A DNA stretch of 64,000 nucleotides. Origin: G965267185 sp965267185 (GTDB lineage: Bacteria > Pseudomonadota > Alphaproteobacteria > UBA6615). The position numbers and the translations under genes were made by a program. Below are positions 25,180 through 35,684 of the stretch, in pieces (position 1 is the stretch's first letter; every line of letters begins with the position of its first letter). The stretch covers positions 3,534,001 through 3,598,000 of the forward strand of contig OZ253937.1 of the NCBI GenBank assembly GCA_965267185.1, written 5' to 3'. Below the pieces are notes generated by a model that worked only from the letters and a program-made list of their open reading frames with translations, was not told where the DNA came from and did not search any database.

Positions 25180-26358
25180 ATGATGAAACAACTCCTTGGC
25201 GCGACAGCGGCTATTGCGCTGTTGTCGACGCCCGCTCTTGCCGACTCCATCAAGATCGGCTTCGTGACCACCCTAACGACCCCGGCGGCGGTGATCGGCA
25301 AGGATATGCGCGATGCGGTCGATCTGGCCGTTGAAACCATCGGCGCCAAGATGGGCTCGCTCGACGTCGAAATCGTCTATGCCGACGACGAGTTCAACGC
25401 CCAGAAAGGTAAGCAAGCCACCGAGCGGCTCGTCGAGCGCGACGATGTCGATTTGGTCACCGGCTATATCTGGTCGAACGTTTTGCTGGCCTCCGCACCG
25501 GTGGTGCTCAATGCCAACAAGATCCTGATCAGCGCCAATGCCGGTCCGTCGCCGTTGGCAGGTGAGCGGTGCAATGCCAATTTCTTCAACATTTCCTGGC
25601 AGAACGACCAGACGCCGATGGCGATGGGCGAACTGCTGAACCAGCAGGGCGTCAAATCGCTTTACCTGATCGCGCCGAACTACGCGGCTGGCCAGAACAT
25701 GGTCGCCGGCGTGGAGCGCACGTTCAAGGGCAACATTATCGGCAAAGACATGACCGTCTGGCCGTCGCAGCGCGACTGGTCGGCCGAGCTGACGAAAGTT
25801 AAGGCGGCGAAACCGGATGGTGTGTTCATTTTCTATCCGGGTGGCGCCGGTCCCGCTTTCATCAAGCAGTATGTGCAGGCCGGTCTGGAAAAAGATGTGC
25901 CGCTCTATTCGGTGTTCACCCTCGACTCGATCAGCCTGCCGCTGTTCCAGAAGGCTGGTATAGACGTGTTGGGAACAACCATGACCCAGTTCTGGGCACC
26001 CGATCTCGACAACGCCCAGAACAAGAAGTTCGTCGCCGATTTCCGTGCCAAATATGGCCGTTATCCGTCGTTCTATGCGGCCCAGTCGTACGACTCGATT
26101 TTCTATATCAAGTCGGCGGTCGAAGCGGTGGGTGGCAACATCGACAATATCGATGGTATGCGCGACGCGCTCCGGAAGGCCGACTTCCCGTCGGTCCGCG
26201 GTGAGTTCAAGATGGGGCCGAACCACTTCCCCATCCAAAACTTTTATAGCCGTGAAGTCGTGGCTGATGCCGACGGTAACTGGACGACCAAGGTCACCGG
26301 CGTGGCGCTGAAGGACCACCAGGACGTTTACGCCGCACAGTGCAATATGAAGGGCTAA
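25180..26358 (+). CDS. Branched-chain-type ABC transporter, periplasmic binding protein
   Basis: A 392-residue periplasmic solute receptor (type-I fold, LivK/AmiC group). The signal peptide is MMKQLLGATAAIALLSTPALA, with cleavage after ALA at about residue 21. IKIGFVTTLTTPAAVIGKDM, VDLVTGYIWSNV and PDGVFIFYPGGAGPAFIKQ are typical. The start follows GGGAGG by 9 bases; the frame is open further left, but that stretch lies antisense to the CitE-like gene. With livH, livM, livG and livF downstream it forms a full importer. Between the two aromatic operons, benzoate- or anthranilate-like acids are the likely ligands. Confidence 0.93.
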   Translation: MMKQLLGATAAIALLSTPALADSIKIGFVTTLTTPAAVIGKDMRDAVDLAVETIGAKMGSLDVEIVYADDEFNAQKGKQATERLVERDDVDLVTGYIWSNVLLASAPVVLNANKILISANAGPSPLAGERCNANFFNISWQNDQTPMAMGELLNQQGVKSLYLIAPNYAAGQNMVAGVERTFKGNIIGKDMTVWPSQRDWSAELTKVKAAKPDGVFIFYPGGAGPAFIKQYVQAGLEKDVPLYSVFTLDSISLPLFQKAGIDVLGTTMTQFWAPDLDNAQNKKFVADFRAKYGRYPSFYAAQSYDSIFYIKSAVEAVGGNIDNIDGMRDALRKADFPSVRGEFKMGPNHFPIQNFYSREVVADADGNWTTKVTGVALKDHQDVYAAQCNMKG

Positions 26359-26383
26359 ACAAGCGCCCTGAATTGTCGAGTCG

Positions 26384-26407
26384 GCGGGGATGCGCGAGCA
26401 TCCCCGC
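26384..26407 (+). terminator. Intercistronic hairpin between binding-protein gene and livH
   Basis: A 10-bp perfect stem pairs 26384-26393 with 26398-26407 around loop GCGA. No T-run follows, so it is probably an mRNA-stabilising or partially attenuating hairpin rather than a full terminator. Such an element would let the binding protein be made in excess over the membrane components. Confidence 0.6.
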
Positions 26408-26440
26408 TGGCGCTTCTAGAGTTCGCCTGCGACCGACTCC

Positions 26441-27364
26441 ATGAATACCGTTCTCCTCGCTGAACAGTTTCTCAACGGGTTCCAGCTTGGCATCATTTTG
26501 TTCCTGATGGCGGCCGGCCTGACGCTGGTCTTCGGCATCATGGACATGGTCAATCTGGCGCACGGTTCGCTGTATATGATCGGCGCTTTTTTTGGCGCCA
26601 CCTTTGCCTTGTGGACCGACTCGTTCGTCCTCGGCGTGATTTTGATGATCCCGGCCATGCTGGTGACGGGTATCGTCATCGAAATTGTCGCTCTTCGAAC
26701 GCTTTATGCCCGCGATCATCTCGACCAGGTGTTGGCGACGTTCGGGCTCATCCTGTTTTTCAACGAGCTGACTCGCATTATCTGGGGCCCGGAGGGACTT
26801 ACCGTACCGTTGCCCGACTTCTTGAACGGCTCGGTCGAGCTTGCCTTCGGCATCGTCTACCCGGTGTTCCGCATCACCATCATCGTCGTCGGCATCGCCG
26901 TGGCCATCGGTCTCTGGCTGCTGGTATCGCGGACGCGCATCGGCATGTTGATCCGCGCCGGCGCTTCAAACCGGACCATGGCGAGCGCGTTGGGCGTCAA
27001 TATTCCCATGTTGTTCACCATCGTGTTCGGGATCGGTGCCGTGCTCGCGGGCCTCGCCGGGCTGATCTTCGCGCCGATCCAAACCGTCTTCGTCGGCATG
27101 GGCGAAGACGTTCTCATTCTCGCCTTCGTCGTCATCGTCATCGGCGGTATCGGGTCGATCCGCGGCGCATTCGTGGCGGCGATATTGACCGGCTTGATCG
27201 ATACCATGGGCCGCTCGTTCCTCGATGTGCTGCTCCTGTTGTTCTTGCCGCCGAACGCGGCGGAATCGGCGGGGCCGGCACTGTCGTCGATGATGATTTA
27301 CGTTTTGATGGCGGCGATCCTGTTCTTCCGGCCGCAAGGCCTGTTCCCGCCCAAGGGTGGATGA
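26441..27364 (+). CDS. livH: ABC transporter permease, LivH type
   Basis: A 307-residue inner-membrane permease with about eight hydrophobic helices. It opens with the LivH segment EQFLNGFQLGIILFLMAAGL, followed by FGIMDMVNLAHGSLYMIGAF, the strongly conserved family motif. The cytoplasmic EAA-like coupling loop is around GMLIRAGASNRTMASALGVN. It pairs with LivM as a heterodimer. The stop at 27362-27364 is 7 bases before the livM ATG. Confidence 0.94.
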   Translation: MNTVLLAEQFLNGFQLGIILFLMAAGLTLVFGIMDMVNLAHGSLYMIGAFFGATFALWTDSFVLGVILMIPAMLVTGIVIEIVALRTLYARDHLDQVLATFGLILFFNELTRIIWGPEGLTVPLPDFLNGSVELAFGIVYPVFRITIIVVGIAVAIGLWLLVSRTRIGMLIRAGASNRTMASALGVNIPMLFTIVFGIGAVLAGLAGLIFAPIQTVFVGMGEDVLILAFVVIVIGGIGSIRGAFVAAILTGLIDTMGRSFLDVLLLLFLPPNAAESAGPALSSMMIYVLMAAILFFRPQGLFPPKGG

Positions 27365-27371
27365 CCGGCAA

Positions 27372-28334
27372 ATGAACGGAACCTTCAACCTCCGGTCGGC
27401 GGCCAACTGGGTGACGTTCGTCGTGCTGGCGCTATGTGCGGTGATGCCGTTCCTGGCGCCGGCGTTGGGCGAGCCGTTCTACGTCAAAGTATTCGCCCGT
27501 GTGATGATCTGGTCGATTGCCGCGGTGAGCCTCAACCTGATCATGGGTTACGGCGGCATGATCAGCTTCGGCCACGCCGTGTTTCTCGGCATCGGCGGCT
27601 ATGCCATCGGCATCGCCTCGTTCCATGGCCTCGACAACGCGTGGATCCAGTGGCCGTTAGCGATTGGACTGTGCGCGCTGATCGGCCTGATCTTCGGCTT
27701 CATCAGCCTGCGCACCCGCGGTGTTTATTTCATCATGATCACGCTGGCGCTGGCGCAGATGATCTTTTTTTTGAGCGTCAGCGCCGAGCGGTATGGCAGC
27801 GACGACGGCCTGAACATCTGGCAGCGCAGCGACTTCGGTGTCTCTTGGTTCGATCTCGAAGACGCGCTGACCATGTACTACGTGATCTTTGCGTTCCTGC
27901 TGCTTTCTCTCTTCGTTACCTGGCGTATCGTCAACTCGCGCTTCGGACTGGTGGTGCGGGGCGCGCGCTCCAACGATACCCGCATGCAAGCGGTCGGCTT
28001 CCCGACCTACCGCTATCGCCTTACCGCCTTCGTCATCGCCGGCGTGATGTGCGGCATCGCGGGCGTCCTGCAAGCGAATTTCGAGAAGTTCGTTTCGCCC
28101 GACATGATGAATTGGCCGGTTTCCGGGGAGTTGATTTTCATGGTCGTGCTCGGTGGCATGGGGACGTTGATCGGCCCCGTCGCCGGTGCGGCGGTTTTCC
28201 TTTTGCTGTCGGAAGTGCTGAAAGACATCACCGAGCATTGGCACATCATCTTCGGTCCGTTCCTGGTGCTTGTCGTGCTGTTCGCGCGTGGCGGCATCAT
28301 GGGTCTGCTGACCCCGGGAGCGGCACGTGAGTGA
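27372..28334 (+). CDS. livM: ABC transporter permease, LivM type
   Basis: A 320-residue membrane permease. Conserved LivM motifs are SLNLIMGYGGMISFGHAVFL in the first third and GLVVRGARSNDTRMQAVGF in the coupling loop, with GVLQANFEKFVSP and LGGMGTLIGPVAGA near the C-terminus. ATG at 27372 is preferred to an earlier GTG at 27357 that would overlap livH. The C-terminus overlaps the GTG start of livG by 8 bases, showing translational coupling. Confidence 0.94.
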   Translation: MNGTFNLRSAANWVTFVVLALCAVMPFLAPALGEPFYVKVFARVMIWSIAAVSLNLIMGYGGMISFGHAVFLGIGGYAIGIASFHGLDNAWIQWPLAIGLCALIGLIFGFISLRTRGVYFIMITLALAQMIFFLSVSAERYGSDDGLNIWQRSDFGVSWFDLEDALTMYYVIFAFLLLSLFVTWRIVNSRFGLVVRGARSNDTRMQAVGFPTYRYRLTAFVIAGVMCGIAGVLQANFEKFVSPDMMNWPVSGELIFMVVLGGMGTLIGPVAGAAVFLLLSEVLKDITEHWHIIFGPFLVLVVLFARGGIMGLLTPGAARE

Positions 28335-29082
28335 GCCCCTGCTGTCCACCGCCAGCCTGCAAAAAAGCTTCGGCGGCGTGGTAGCGACCGACGCGGTGTC
28401 GCTGGACGTGGTGCCGGGGGAAATCCACGCCATCATCGGCCCCAACGGCGCCGGCAAGACGACACTCGTCAACCTGCTCTCGGGATTGCTCAAACCCGAT
28501 GCCGGCGAGATCGTCTTCGACGGCCGGCCGATCGGCCGGCTCGCGGTGGCGTCACGGGTCAAGCGTGGCTTGGCGCGCTCCTTCCAGATTACCTCCGTGC
28601 TGCGCGAGTTCACCGCCGCCGACAACGTCGCCTTGGCCATTCAAGCGCGCCAGGGTCACAGTTTCCGGTTCTGGAAACCGGCGCTCGAAGACTCCAGCCT
28701 TCGTAACCCCGCGGCGGATATTCTCGGGCAGGTTGGCTTGGCCGACCGCGCCGATATCGTTGCCGGTAATCTGGCGCATGGCGAACAGCGGCAGCTCGAG
28801 ATCGCCATGGTGCTGGCGACCGGACCCAAAATGCTGCTGCTCGACGAACCGATGGCCGGGATGGGCGTCGAGGAAAGCCAGCGCATGGTTGCGCTGTTGC
28901 GCGAGCTCAAAACGCAATACACCATGCTCCTAATAGAGCATGACATGGACGCCGTGTTCGCGCTGGCCGACCGCATCACGGTGTTGGTCTATGGCCGCGA
29001 TATCGCCACCGGGGCGCCCGCCGATATTCGCGCGAACGCGCAAGTGCGCGAGGCGTATCTCGGCGAATCGGAGTCTGCCTGA
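28327..29082 (+). CDS. livG: ABC transporter ATPase, LivG type
   Basis: A 251-residue cytoplasmic ATPase. Walker A GPNGAGKTT is near residue 38, the signature-like LAHGEQRQLEIAMVL (replacing LSGGQ, as usual for LivG) is near 155, Walker B MLLLDEPMAGM near 172 and the H-loop IEHDMDAVF near 205. GTG start. It works with livF to power the LivHM channel. The stop overlaps the livF start by one base. Confidence 0.95.
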   Translation: MSEPLLSTASLQKSFGGVVATDAVSLDVVPGEIHAIIGPNGAGKTTLVNLLSGLLKPDAGEIVFDGRPIGRLAVASRVKRGLARSFQITSVLREFTAADNVALAIQARQGHSFRFWKPALEDSSLRNPAADILGQVGLADRADIVAGNLAHGEQRQLEIAMVLATGPKMLLLDEPMAGMGVEESQRMVALLRELKTQYTMLLIEHDMDAVFALADRITVLVYGRDIATGAPADIRANAQVREAYLGESESA

Positions 29083-29783
29083 TGTTGTCGGTGCGCGGCG
29101 TGGATGCGGCCTATGGCGATAGCCAGGTCTTGTTCGGCATGAGTTTCGAAATCGGCGCAGGCGAGTTCGTCACGCTGCTGGGGCGCAACGGCATGGGCAA
29201 AACCACGACCGTGCGCACCATTATGGGCATTTTGCCGATCCGCGCCGGCGAAATCCTGTTCGAAGCGCAATCGATCCATAACCTGCCCTCCTACCGCATC
29301 GCCAAGGTTGGTATCGGTCTGGTTCCCGAGGGGCGGCAGATCTTCCCTAATCTCACGGTTCGGGAGAATTTGATCGCCACGGCGGCGCCGCCGCCCGCCG
29401 GCCAAGAAGGGTGGACGATCGAACGGGTTATCGAGCTATTCCCCTCGCTGGGGGCACGGCTGACCAGCATGGGTAACCAGCTCTCCGGCGGCGAGCAGCA
29501 GATGCTGGCAATCGGGCGGGCGCTGATGACCAATCCGCGGCTGCTTGTTCTCGACGAAGCGACCGAAGGCCTGGCGCCTCTGGTTCGCAAAGAAATTTGG
29601 CAATGCTTGGAAAACCTCAAGGCCGCGGCACAGGCGGTTCTGGTGATCGACAAAAACGTCGATGCGCTGACGCGTATCGCCGACCGTCACTATATTGTCG
29701 AGAAGGGCGCGGTTGTGTGGGCCGGATCGTCGGACGATCTGCGCACCGACGAGGCGATCCAGCAGCAGTATCTCGGGGTGTAG
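29082..29783 (+). CDS. livF: ABC transporter ATPase, LivF type
   Basis: A 233-residue ATPase. Walker A GRNGMGKTT is the LivF form, the signature is LSGGEQQMLAIGRALM and Walker B LLVLDEATEGLAP. The H-loop histidine position reads VIDKNVDAL, where lysine-asparagine replaces the usual glutamine-asparagine, a variation seen in LivF relatives. It ends the Liv operon and converges with the aldo/keto reductase gene 17 bases away. Confidence 0.94.
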   Translation: MLSVRGVDAAYGDSQVLFGMSFEIGAGEFVTLLGRNGMGKTTTVRTIMGILPIRAGEILFEAQSIHNLPSYRIAKVGIGLVPEGRQIFPNLTVRENLIATAAPPPAGQEGWTIERVIELFPSLGARLTSMGNQLSGGEQQMLAIGRALMTNPRLLVLDEATEGLAPLVRKEIWQCLENLKAAAQAVLVIDKNVDALTRIADRHYIVEKGAVVWAGSSDDLRTDEAIQQQYLGV

Positions 29784-29800
29784 GCGCTACAGCGCGCCCG

Positions 29801-30772
29801 CTAATCCTGTGCTTCGGTACGGTCGGTCGCTGGCGGTGGCCGGCGTGACAGCGCCGAGATTTCGTCGCGCAAGTCCGCCGTCATGTCAAAATCAAGCGCG
29901 TCGAGCGATGGCTGTAGCTGCTCCAGGTTGCGCGCCCCGATGATCGGACAGGTCACCGCCGGATGTGCGGCGGCCCAGGCCACAGCCAGCGTCACCGGAT
30001 GGACGCCTTTGGCGTCGGCGAATTCGCTAAACGCGCCGGCGGTTTCGAGCATCCAGTCGTCGCCATAACGTCGAACGTAATTTTCGTTCTCGACCAACCG
30101 GCCTTCATTGGGGCGGTTGCCGGGCCGGTACTTGCCACTGAGAAGACCGCCGCCGACCGGGCTGTAGGTGATGACACCGAGTTGCTCAGCCAGCGCGAGC
30201 GGGAAGATTTCGACTTCGGCTTGCCGCTTCACCAGATTGTACATGGGTTGAATCACATCGAAGCGTGTCCAACCCCGCTGCGCCGATACGCCGAGCGATT
30301 TGGCGATTTGCCAGGCAGCATAATTGCTAGCGCCGAGGTACAGCACCTTGCCCGCACGTACCAAATCCTCGAGCACGCGGAGCGTTTCGTCTACCGGCGC
30401 GTTGCTTTCGAAGCGGTGCATGAACAGGATATCGAGCCGGTCGGTGCCGAGTCGTTTGAGGCTGGCCTCCACGGCGCGCGGGATGTGGCGCCGGGTGCCG
30501 CCGCGGTCGTTGACGTCGTTGCTTGTCGAGTTGAAGCATTTCGATGCAACGACGAGTTCGTCGCGGTGACCGGCGATAAGGCCGCCCAAAATTTCCTCAG
30601 CGCGGCCTTTGCCATAGCCGTCGGCGCAGTCGAAGAAGTTGAACCCACGGTCGCGGCAGGCAGCGTACATGCGGGCCGCTTCGCCGGCATCGGCATCGCC
30701 GCCGAACGACATGGTGCCGAAGCAGAATTTAGAGACCAGCACGCCGGTACGGCCAAGCAACTTGTAGTCCAT
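29801..30772 (-). CDS. Aldo/keto reductase
   Basis: A 323-residue AKR-superfamily protein with an (alpha/beta)8 barrel that reduces aldehydes or ketones using NADPH. GRTGVLVSKFCFGTMSFG opens the fold, FFDCADGYGKGRAEEILGG supplies Asp and Tyr of the tetrad, and DILFMHRFE the histidine position; TYSPVGGGLLSGKY and VTCPIIGARNLEQL bind NADPH. The ATG at 30772 follows GGGAGGG by 7 bases. It lies 93 bases downstream of benzoate-CoA ligase on the same strand; a link with benzoate breakdown is possible but unproven. Confidence 0.88.
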   Translation of the reverse strand: MDYKLLGRTGVLVSKFCFGTMSFGGDADAGEAARMYAACRDRGFNFFDCADGYGKGRAEEILGGLIAGHRDELVVASKCFNSTSNDVNDRGGTRRHIPRAVEASLKRLGTDRLDILFMHRFESNAPVDETLRVLEDLVRAGKVLYLGASNYAAWQIAKSLGVSAQRGWTRFDVIQPMYNLVKRQAEVEIFPLALAEQLGVITYSPVGGGLLSGKYRPGNRPNEGRLVENENYVRRYGDDWMLETAGAFSEFADAKGVHPVTLAVAWAAAHPAVTCPIIGARNLEQLQPSLDALDFDMTADLRDEISALSRRPPPATDRTEAQD

Positions 30773-30865
30773 GATAATTCCCTCCCGCCCTGCTGTTAGA
30801 GCAGCGCCCACTACTCCTGCGCCCAAAAGGCGTGCTTACATTATCGAGGCAGGGGTTATCTTAGG

Positions 30866-32443
<1,578 letters not shown>

Positions 32444-32450
32444 CGTCGGC

Positions 32451-33866
32451 CTAGTGAAACAGCACGTACTCGTAGTCGAGCGGACGGCCATGGATGCCGC
32501 GCTGGGGCTGAGAAATCCAGCCGGCCATCTTACCGGGCTCGAGCACCGGTACCATCAGCGATTGCACGAATGCATAGTCGTCGGCAGTGGGCAGCCACTC
32601 GCCCTTACGCTTCTCCCACGTCTCGTCGCTGATGAGTTGGCCTTCCGGGGTCGCATTGATATCGCGAAAGATGCCAATGTTCCGGTTGAATGCCGGGTCG
32701 GGCAACGTCAGTGTGAAGTCGACGCCCGCCTCGCGGATCACCTTGTTGAACCGGTTGAGGCCGCGCTGGCTATCCTTGGCGTAATCCTCGCGCAGCTTCA
32801 GGTTCATGGCCGTCAGCGCCGCCGATTCCTCGGTGGTGACATGGTCGCCCTCGACGCGCGGCACCATCATATGAGCGTCCGCTAACACGTGATCGTCGGC
32901 GATCTTGGCTTCCTGATAGCGTCCCTTCAGGCCCATCGAGTAGTAGTTCGCGGCATTGGTCGAGCGCTCGGAACCGAAGAGATCGAGGCAGATGGAGTAA
33001 TGGAAGTTGATCCATTTCTGGATCGTCGCTAAATCGATCCCGCCATAGGGGCGCACATCGTCAGTATCGTGTTGCCGCATAAGCTCGCAGGTGCGCCGGA
33101 CAACCCGCATGATGCCGGATTCGCCGACGAACATGTGGTGCGCTTCCTCGGTCAGCATGAACCGGCAAGTGCGCGATAGCGGGTCGAAGCCCGATTCCGC
33201 GAGCGCGGCGAGCTGGAACTTGCCGTCCCGGTCCTGGAAGTAGGTGAACATGAAGAACGATAGCCAATCGTTCGTCGGTTCGTTGAATGCTTCGAGGATA
33301 CGCGGTTTGTCGGGGTCGCCGGCATGGCGCTCCAGCATCTCTTCCGCTTCCTCGCGTCCGTCGCGGCCGAAATGGGCGTGCAGCAGGTAGACCATTGCCC
33401 ACAAGTGGCGGCCTTCCTCGACATTGACCTGGAACAGGTTGCGCAGATCGTAGAGCGAGGGGCAGGTCTTGCCGAGATGCCGTTGCTGCTCGACCGAGGC
33501 AGGCTCGGTGTCGCCTTGGGTGACGATCAAGCGTCGCAGCTCGGTGCGGTATTCGCCCGGTACGTCGGTCCATACCGGCTCGCCCTTATGCTGACCGAAA
33601 CCGATTTTACGGTCCTGCTCGGGCGGGGTGAGGAAAATGCCCCAGCGATACTCCGGCATCCGCACATGGTCGTAATGCGCCCATCCCTTGGCATCGACGC
33701 TTATCGCGGTGCGCAGATAGACCTCAAAGTCGCTGGAGTCATCCGGCCCCAAATCGTTCCACCATTGCAGATAGGCGGGCTGCCAGCGTTCGAGTGCGCG
33801 CAGCAGGCGGCGGTCGTCGGCCAGGTTGACGTTGTTGGGGATGGTTTCGTTGTAGTCGATATTCAT
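32451..33866 (-). CDS. boxB: Benzoyl-CoA 2,3-epoxidase, oxygenase subunit BoxB
   Basis: A 471-residue di-iron epoxidase that converts benzoyl-CoA to the 2,3-epoxide. Iron-binding helices are visible: NVEEGRHLWAMVYLLHAHFG (E-x2-H) and LTEEAHHMFVGESG (E-x2-H), plus the upstream glutamate helix near residues 115-125. Its length is the family norm. ATG at 33866 gives MNIDYNETIPNN, 4 bases after the boxC stop; a longer frame leftwards is just antisense overlap with boxC. It needs electrons from BoxA or a substitute; no boxA is in the window. Confidence 0.95.
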   Translation of the reverse strand: MNIDYNETIPNNVNLADDRRLLRALERWQPAYLQWWNDLGPDDSSDFEVYLRTAISVDAKGWAHYDHVRMPEYRWGIFLTPPEQDRKIGFGQHKGEPVWTDVPGEYRTELRRLIVTQGDTEPASVEQQRHLGKTCPSLYDLRNLFQVNVEEGRHLWAMVYLLHAHFGRDGREEAEEMLERHAGDPDKPRILEAFNEPTNDWLSFFMFTYFQDRDGKFQLAALAESGFDPLSRTCRFMLTEEAHHMFVGESGIMRVVRRTCELMRQHDTDDVRPYGGIDLATIQKWINFHYSICLDLFGSERSTNAANYYSMGLKGRYQEAKIADDHVLADAHMMVPRVEGDHVTTEESAALTAMNLKLREDYAKDSQRGLNRFNKVIREAGVDFTLTLPDPAFNRNIGIFRDINATPEGQLISDETWEKRKGEWLPTADDYAFVQSLMVPVLEPGKMAGWISQPQRGIHGRPLDYEYVLFH

Positions 33867-33870
33867 GGGT

Positions 33871-35520
33871 TCAGACTCGTTTGCGGTCGAAATTCGGCTG
33901 CTTGCCCGTGCCGTAAAGCTCCAGCGCGCCACCCGCGCCGACAGCGTTGGGCCGCTGGAACACCCAATTCTGCCATGCCGTAAGCCGGGCGAAGATTTTG
34001 CTTTCAATAGTCTCAGGTCCGCCGAAGCGCAGATTTGCCTCCATCGCGGTCAGCGCATCGGGCGAGAAGCTGGCGCGCTCCTCGATGGCGATCCGCACTT
34101 CGTCTTCCCAGTCGATGTCGTCGGGGATGAAGGTCACCAGACCAAGTTCCTCCGCCGCTTCGGCATCGAGATCGGTGCCGATTTCGGCCTCGATATCCGC
34201 GATCTCGCCGCTCCCATCGAGAAAGCGGCTTTCGAGGCGGGTCAGATCGTTGCACATGGGTAGTGGGCCGAAATTTATCCCGGTCAACCGCACCGTCGTC
34301 GGCGGCTGGTTCGAGCCCTCGAAGGTGCCATCGAGCATGTAGCTGCGGTCGGCGGCCAGCGCCAACTCAAGCAGTGTGCCGGTAAAGCACGAACCCGGCT
34401 CGATCAGGGCGATCAGGCTGCGCGACGACACGTCGAGGCGCTTCAGGGTGCGTTTGAGATAGAGCGAAATCTCGCGCACCAGCCAGTTGTCGCTGTTGGC
34501 GAGCAAAGCGGCATCGGCGGCGGCCACACGGTCGGCATCGCCCGAGGTTGTCAGTATCCAGGTGCCGATCTCCGGCTCGTTGAAGCGCAGGTGCAGAATG
34601 GCGTCGTCGAGCTCGCGCGCCAGCGCGAGGGGCCAAAATTCGCAGCCCGCGGCCTGGATGGCGGCGGTGTCCTGCGGCGGCGGGGCGTCGGGGCCGCGAA
34701 CTTGAAAGGTCGCCGTCCGGCCTTCACGGTCGAGTGTCACGGTGACATGGCTGTAGGCTATCTCCGTATCGCCGACCTCCCGCTGCAACGGCGTAAGGGC
34801 AATCCCCTTGGCATCGGTGGGCCGGTCGGTTTGCGCCGCCAGCGCTTCCGCCCGCGCTGCTGCTGCCTCGCCGAGCTTGGAACGTGGCGCCAGCTCGTCG
34901 ATGAGATCCCATTCCAGGGCTCGCTTGCCGCGCATGCCTTCGCCGGTGGTGCAGAAGAAATCGGCGCGGTCGCGGCGCACATGGCGCTTATCGACCACAC
35001 GGGTGAGTCCGCCGGTGCCCGGCAGCACGGCGAGCAGGGGCACCTCTGGCAACGACACGGCGCTGGAACCGTCATCGATCAAGATGATGTGGTCGGTGGC
35101 CAGCGCCAGCTCGTAGCCGCCGCCGGCAGCGGTGCCGTTGATCACGCAGAGATAGCGCTGGCCCGAATGGGCACTGGCGTCTTCGATGCCGTTGCGGGTC
35201 TCGTTGGTGAATTTGCAGAAATTCACCTTCGCGCCATGGCTCGACTGGCCGAGCATGGAGATATTCGCGCCGGCGCAGAAAACCCGGTCCTTGGCCGAGG
35301 TGATAACCACCGCGCCCACCTCCGGGTGTTCGAAGCGCAACCGTTGCACGGCGTCGTAGAGCTCGATATCGACCCCGAGGTCATAGGAATTGAGCTTCAG
35401 ATCGTAGCCGGGCTCGATGCCGCCCTCTTCCTGAACGTCCAGCGCCAGCGTCGCGACCTGGCCGTCGACGCTCAGCCGCCAGTGCTTGTAGTGGTCCGGA
35501 TGGGTTGAAAACTCTATCAT
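33871..35520 (-). CDS. boxC: 2,3-Epoxybenzoyl-CoA dihydrolase BoxC
   Basis: A 549-residue protein of two crotonase-like halves that hydrolyses the benzoyl-CoA epoxide and releases formate with ring opening to 3,4-dehydroadipyl-CoA semialdehyde. The N-terminal half has the oxyanion segments VFCAGANISMLG and NGTAAGGGYELALATD and a catalytic glutamate in SLPEVPLLAVLPGTGGLTR. The C-terminal half is more divergent. The combination with boxB directly downstream is diagnostic. It is divergent from the alpha/beta hydrolase gene. Confidence 0.95.
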   Translation of the reverse strand: MIEFSTHPDHYKHWRLSVDGQVATLALDVQEEGGIEPGYDLKLNSYDLGVDIELYDAVQRLRFEHPEVGAVVITSAKDRVFCAGANISMLGQSSHGAKVNFCKFTNETRNGIEDASAHSGQRYLCVINGTAAGGGYELALATDHIILIDDGSSAVSLPEVPLLAVLPGTGGLTRVVDKRHVRRDRADFFCTTGEGMRGKRALEWDLIDELAPRSKLGEAAAARAEALAAQTDRPTDAKGIALTPLQREVGDTEIAYSHVTVTLDREGRTATFQVRGPDAPPPQDTAAIQAAGCEFWPLALARELDDAILHLRFNEPEIGTWILTTSGDADRVAAADAALLANSDNWLVREISLYLKRTLKRLDVSSRSLIALIEPGSCFTGTLLELALAADRSYMLDGTFEGSNQPPTTVRLTGINFGPLPMCNDLTRLESRFLDGSGEIADIEAEIGTDLDAEAAEELGLVTFIPDDIDWEDEVRIAIEERASFSPDALTAMEANLRFGGPETIESKIFARLTAWQNWVFQRPNAVGAGGALELYGTGKQPNFDRKRV

Positions 35521-35616
35521 TTCAGCGCTTATCTCATCCCGGCGTCCGCGGCAGTGTAATTCACCAGAGACGCTTTGTAGACTTAATTATTGGTTGTACG
35601 TACTAATTCATCAAGG

Positions 35617-35630
35617 GTGTGCCCGCACAC
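35617..35630. promoter_or_regulatory. Inverted repeat in the boxC divergent promoter region
   Basis: GTGTGCCCGCACAC has 6-base arms around CC, 55 bases before the hydrolase ATG. A second palindrome, GTACGTAC at 35596-35603, lies 76 bases upstream of boxC. Either may be an operator for the box genes, but no regulator gene is adjacent and neither matches the TGCA-type BoxR site known from beta-proteobacteria. Confidence 0.35.
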
Positions 35631-35684
35631 ATATTCGTGGCAGCGCGATAGCAAACCCTAGGCTCGATTGCTGTAGGACTTTCG

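Noticed and set aside
25273..26319. 348-codon minus-strand frame opposite the Liv binding protein gene
   Set aside because: Shadow of a convincing exported receptor gene; no domain and no upstream signals.
34591..35508. 305-codon plus-strand frame opposite boxC
   Set aside because: Same reason: boxC is unmistakable on the other strand and the frame has no protein-like motifs.
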